Shown: in pieces, positions 7,002 through 7,367 of the stretch
Position numbering within the stretch: the first letter of the stretch is position 1
How the letters are laid out: each line of letters opens with the position of its first letter
Assembly (NCBI GenBank): GCA_025353525.1
Contig: JANXOO010000996.1
Location: 1-7,367 of the forward strand
Direction: 5' to 3'
Length of the DNA stretch: 7,367 nucleotides
Source of the DNA: Schlesneria sp.
GTDB taxonomy: Bacteria; Planctomycetota; Planctomycetia; Planctomycetales; Planctomycetaceae
The notes under the pieces: generated by a model
What the model saw: the letters and a program-made list of their open reading frames with translations, nothing else
Told to the model about the DNA's origin: nothing
Databases searched by the model: none
Program-made: the position numbers and the translations under genes

Positions 7002-7035
7002 AAGTTGACCTCAAGTTGACACTGACTCGTGTCAA
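7002..7035. promoter_or_regulatory. operator-like palindrome with adjacent direct repeat
   Basis: TTGACAC (7016-7022) and GTGTCAA (7029-7035) form a perfect inverted repeat with 7-bp arms and a 6-bp spacer. AAGTTGAC occurs twice, at 7002-7009 and 7013-7020, exactly 11 bp apart, about one helical turn. The second copy overlaps the palindrome. The site is 37-70 bp upstream of the GTG start of the minus-strand gene, where a regulator would act. Read on the minus strand, 7035-7030 is TTGACA, a consensus -35 box, but no good -10 box follows at the right distance. Confidence 0.4.
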
Positions 7036-7246
7036 TCTCGAAGTGGCAATTCGGTCCGTTTCGATTTTCCAATGTCGAACGATCGTACCAGACAGGCAAC
7101 GTGTTTTCGATTCAACAGGGAAGCCAACAGGACAGCCGCTGTCTTCACCGCGTTCCAATCCGTTCAGGATCGGCGCATGAACACTTGTCGCAAGTTGCTA
7201 TCGTGCCCGTGGATTTCTCCAAGGCAAATCGTCGAAAGAGGAAGAT

Positions 7247-7273
7247 AACCACAGAGCGGCTGTGTTTCTTTTC
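7247..7273 (+). terminator. weak terminator-like hairpin
   Basis: CACAG (7250-7254) pairs with CTGTG (7260-7264) around a 5-nt loop. Outside one mismatch, AA (7247-7248) can pair with TT (7266-7267). A T-rich tail (7265-7273, broken by one C) follows. No plus-strand gene clearly ends before it, so its role is unclear. Confidence 0.25.
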
Positions 7274-7312
7274 AAGAGAAAAAGGGGTCGGAATCAGGAA
7301 ATTGCGAGAGGT

Positions 7313-7329
7313 AATTGGGAATTCCAATT
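7313..7329. repeat. short inverted repeat
   Basis: AATTGG (7313-7318) and CCAATT (7324-7329) are perfect 6-bp arms around a 5-nt loop. The sequence is AT-rich and lies near the right edge. It may be an operator or chance. Confidence 0.4.
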
Positions 7330-7367
7330 CTGTCCTGTTTTGAGCATTGCGTTAAGTATGACGAGGA

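Larger units (their letters stand above)
6966..7367. other. upstream intergenic region of the minus-strand gene; no confident gene
   Basis: These 402 bases hold the leader and presumably the promoter of the haem-toroid gene. Short open frames occur on both strands, for example 7029-7343 on the plus strand with a GTG start. None has a ribosome site or a recognisable product. Operator-like repeats lie at 7002-7035 and weak hairpins at 7247-7273 and 7313-7329. An ATG at 7358-7360 near the right edge could begin a plus-strand gene, but only three codons fit and no good ribosome site precedes it. Confidence 0.5.

Noticed and set aside
7029..7343. 104-codon plus-strand open frame at the right side
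   Set aside because: GTG start lies within the palindrome, there is no ribosome site and no family resemblance, and it crosses both small hairpins.

Overview
The window looks like chromosomal DNA of a planctomycete. The main evidence is an adjacent gene pair that is a hallmark of that phylum. One member is a secreted multidomain cytochrome-type protein with PSCyt1, PSCyt2/DUF1549 and PSD1/DUF1553 modules. The other is a DUF1501 protein of the alkaline-phosphatase-like superfamily. Moderately high GC, many exported proteins and CxxCH haem motifs fit the same picture. Genus and species cannot be resolved by eye.

Layout. Positions 1-621 hold no convincing complete gene. They carry a possible gene tail at the left edge, a 17-bp tandem duplication, a 16-bp repeat in three tandem copies, and a compact intrinsic-terminator-like hairpin only 23 nt before the first clear gene. 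Positions 622-1146 (+) encode a small secreted protein with a low-complexity Q/P/S/T-rich middle and a conserved-looking C-terminal domain resembling a shortened CAP/SCP fold. A strong terminator hairpin follows at 1313-1359. Positions 1442-4201 and 4211-5686 (+) are the PSCyt/PSD1 gene and the DUF1501 gene, 9 nt apart and almost certainly one operon. Convergent to them, 6965-5745 (-) encodes a secreted protein with one CxxCH haem motif near the N-terminus, followed by squalene-cyclase/prenyltransferase-like alpha-toroid repeats. Positions 6966-7367 hold only its upstream region, with palindromic and direct-repeat operator-like sequence and weak hairpins.

How the genes may work together. All four proteins carry export signals: three look Sec-type, and DUF1501 carries a Tat-like RR motif. 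Four CxxCH motifs occur in total, three in the PSCyt protein and one in the toroid protein. The window therefore encodes envelope proteins likely to be matured by the cytochrome c system. Planctomycete genomes carry many PSCyt/DUF1501 pairs, but their substrate and chemistry are not established, so no specific pathway is claimed. No mobile element, CRISPR array, tRNA or rRNA was seen.
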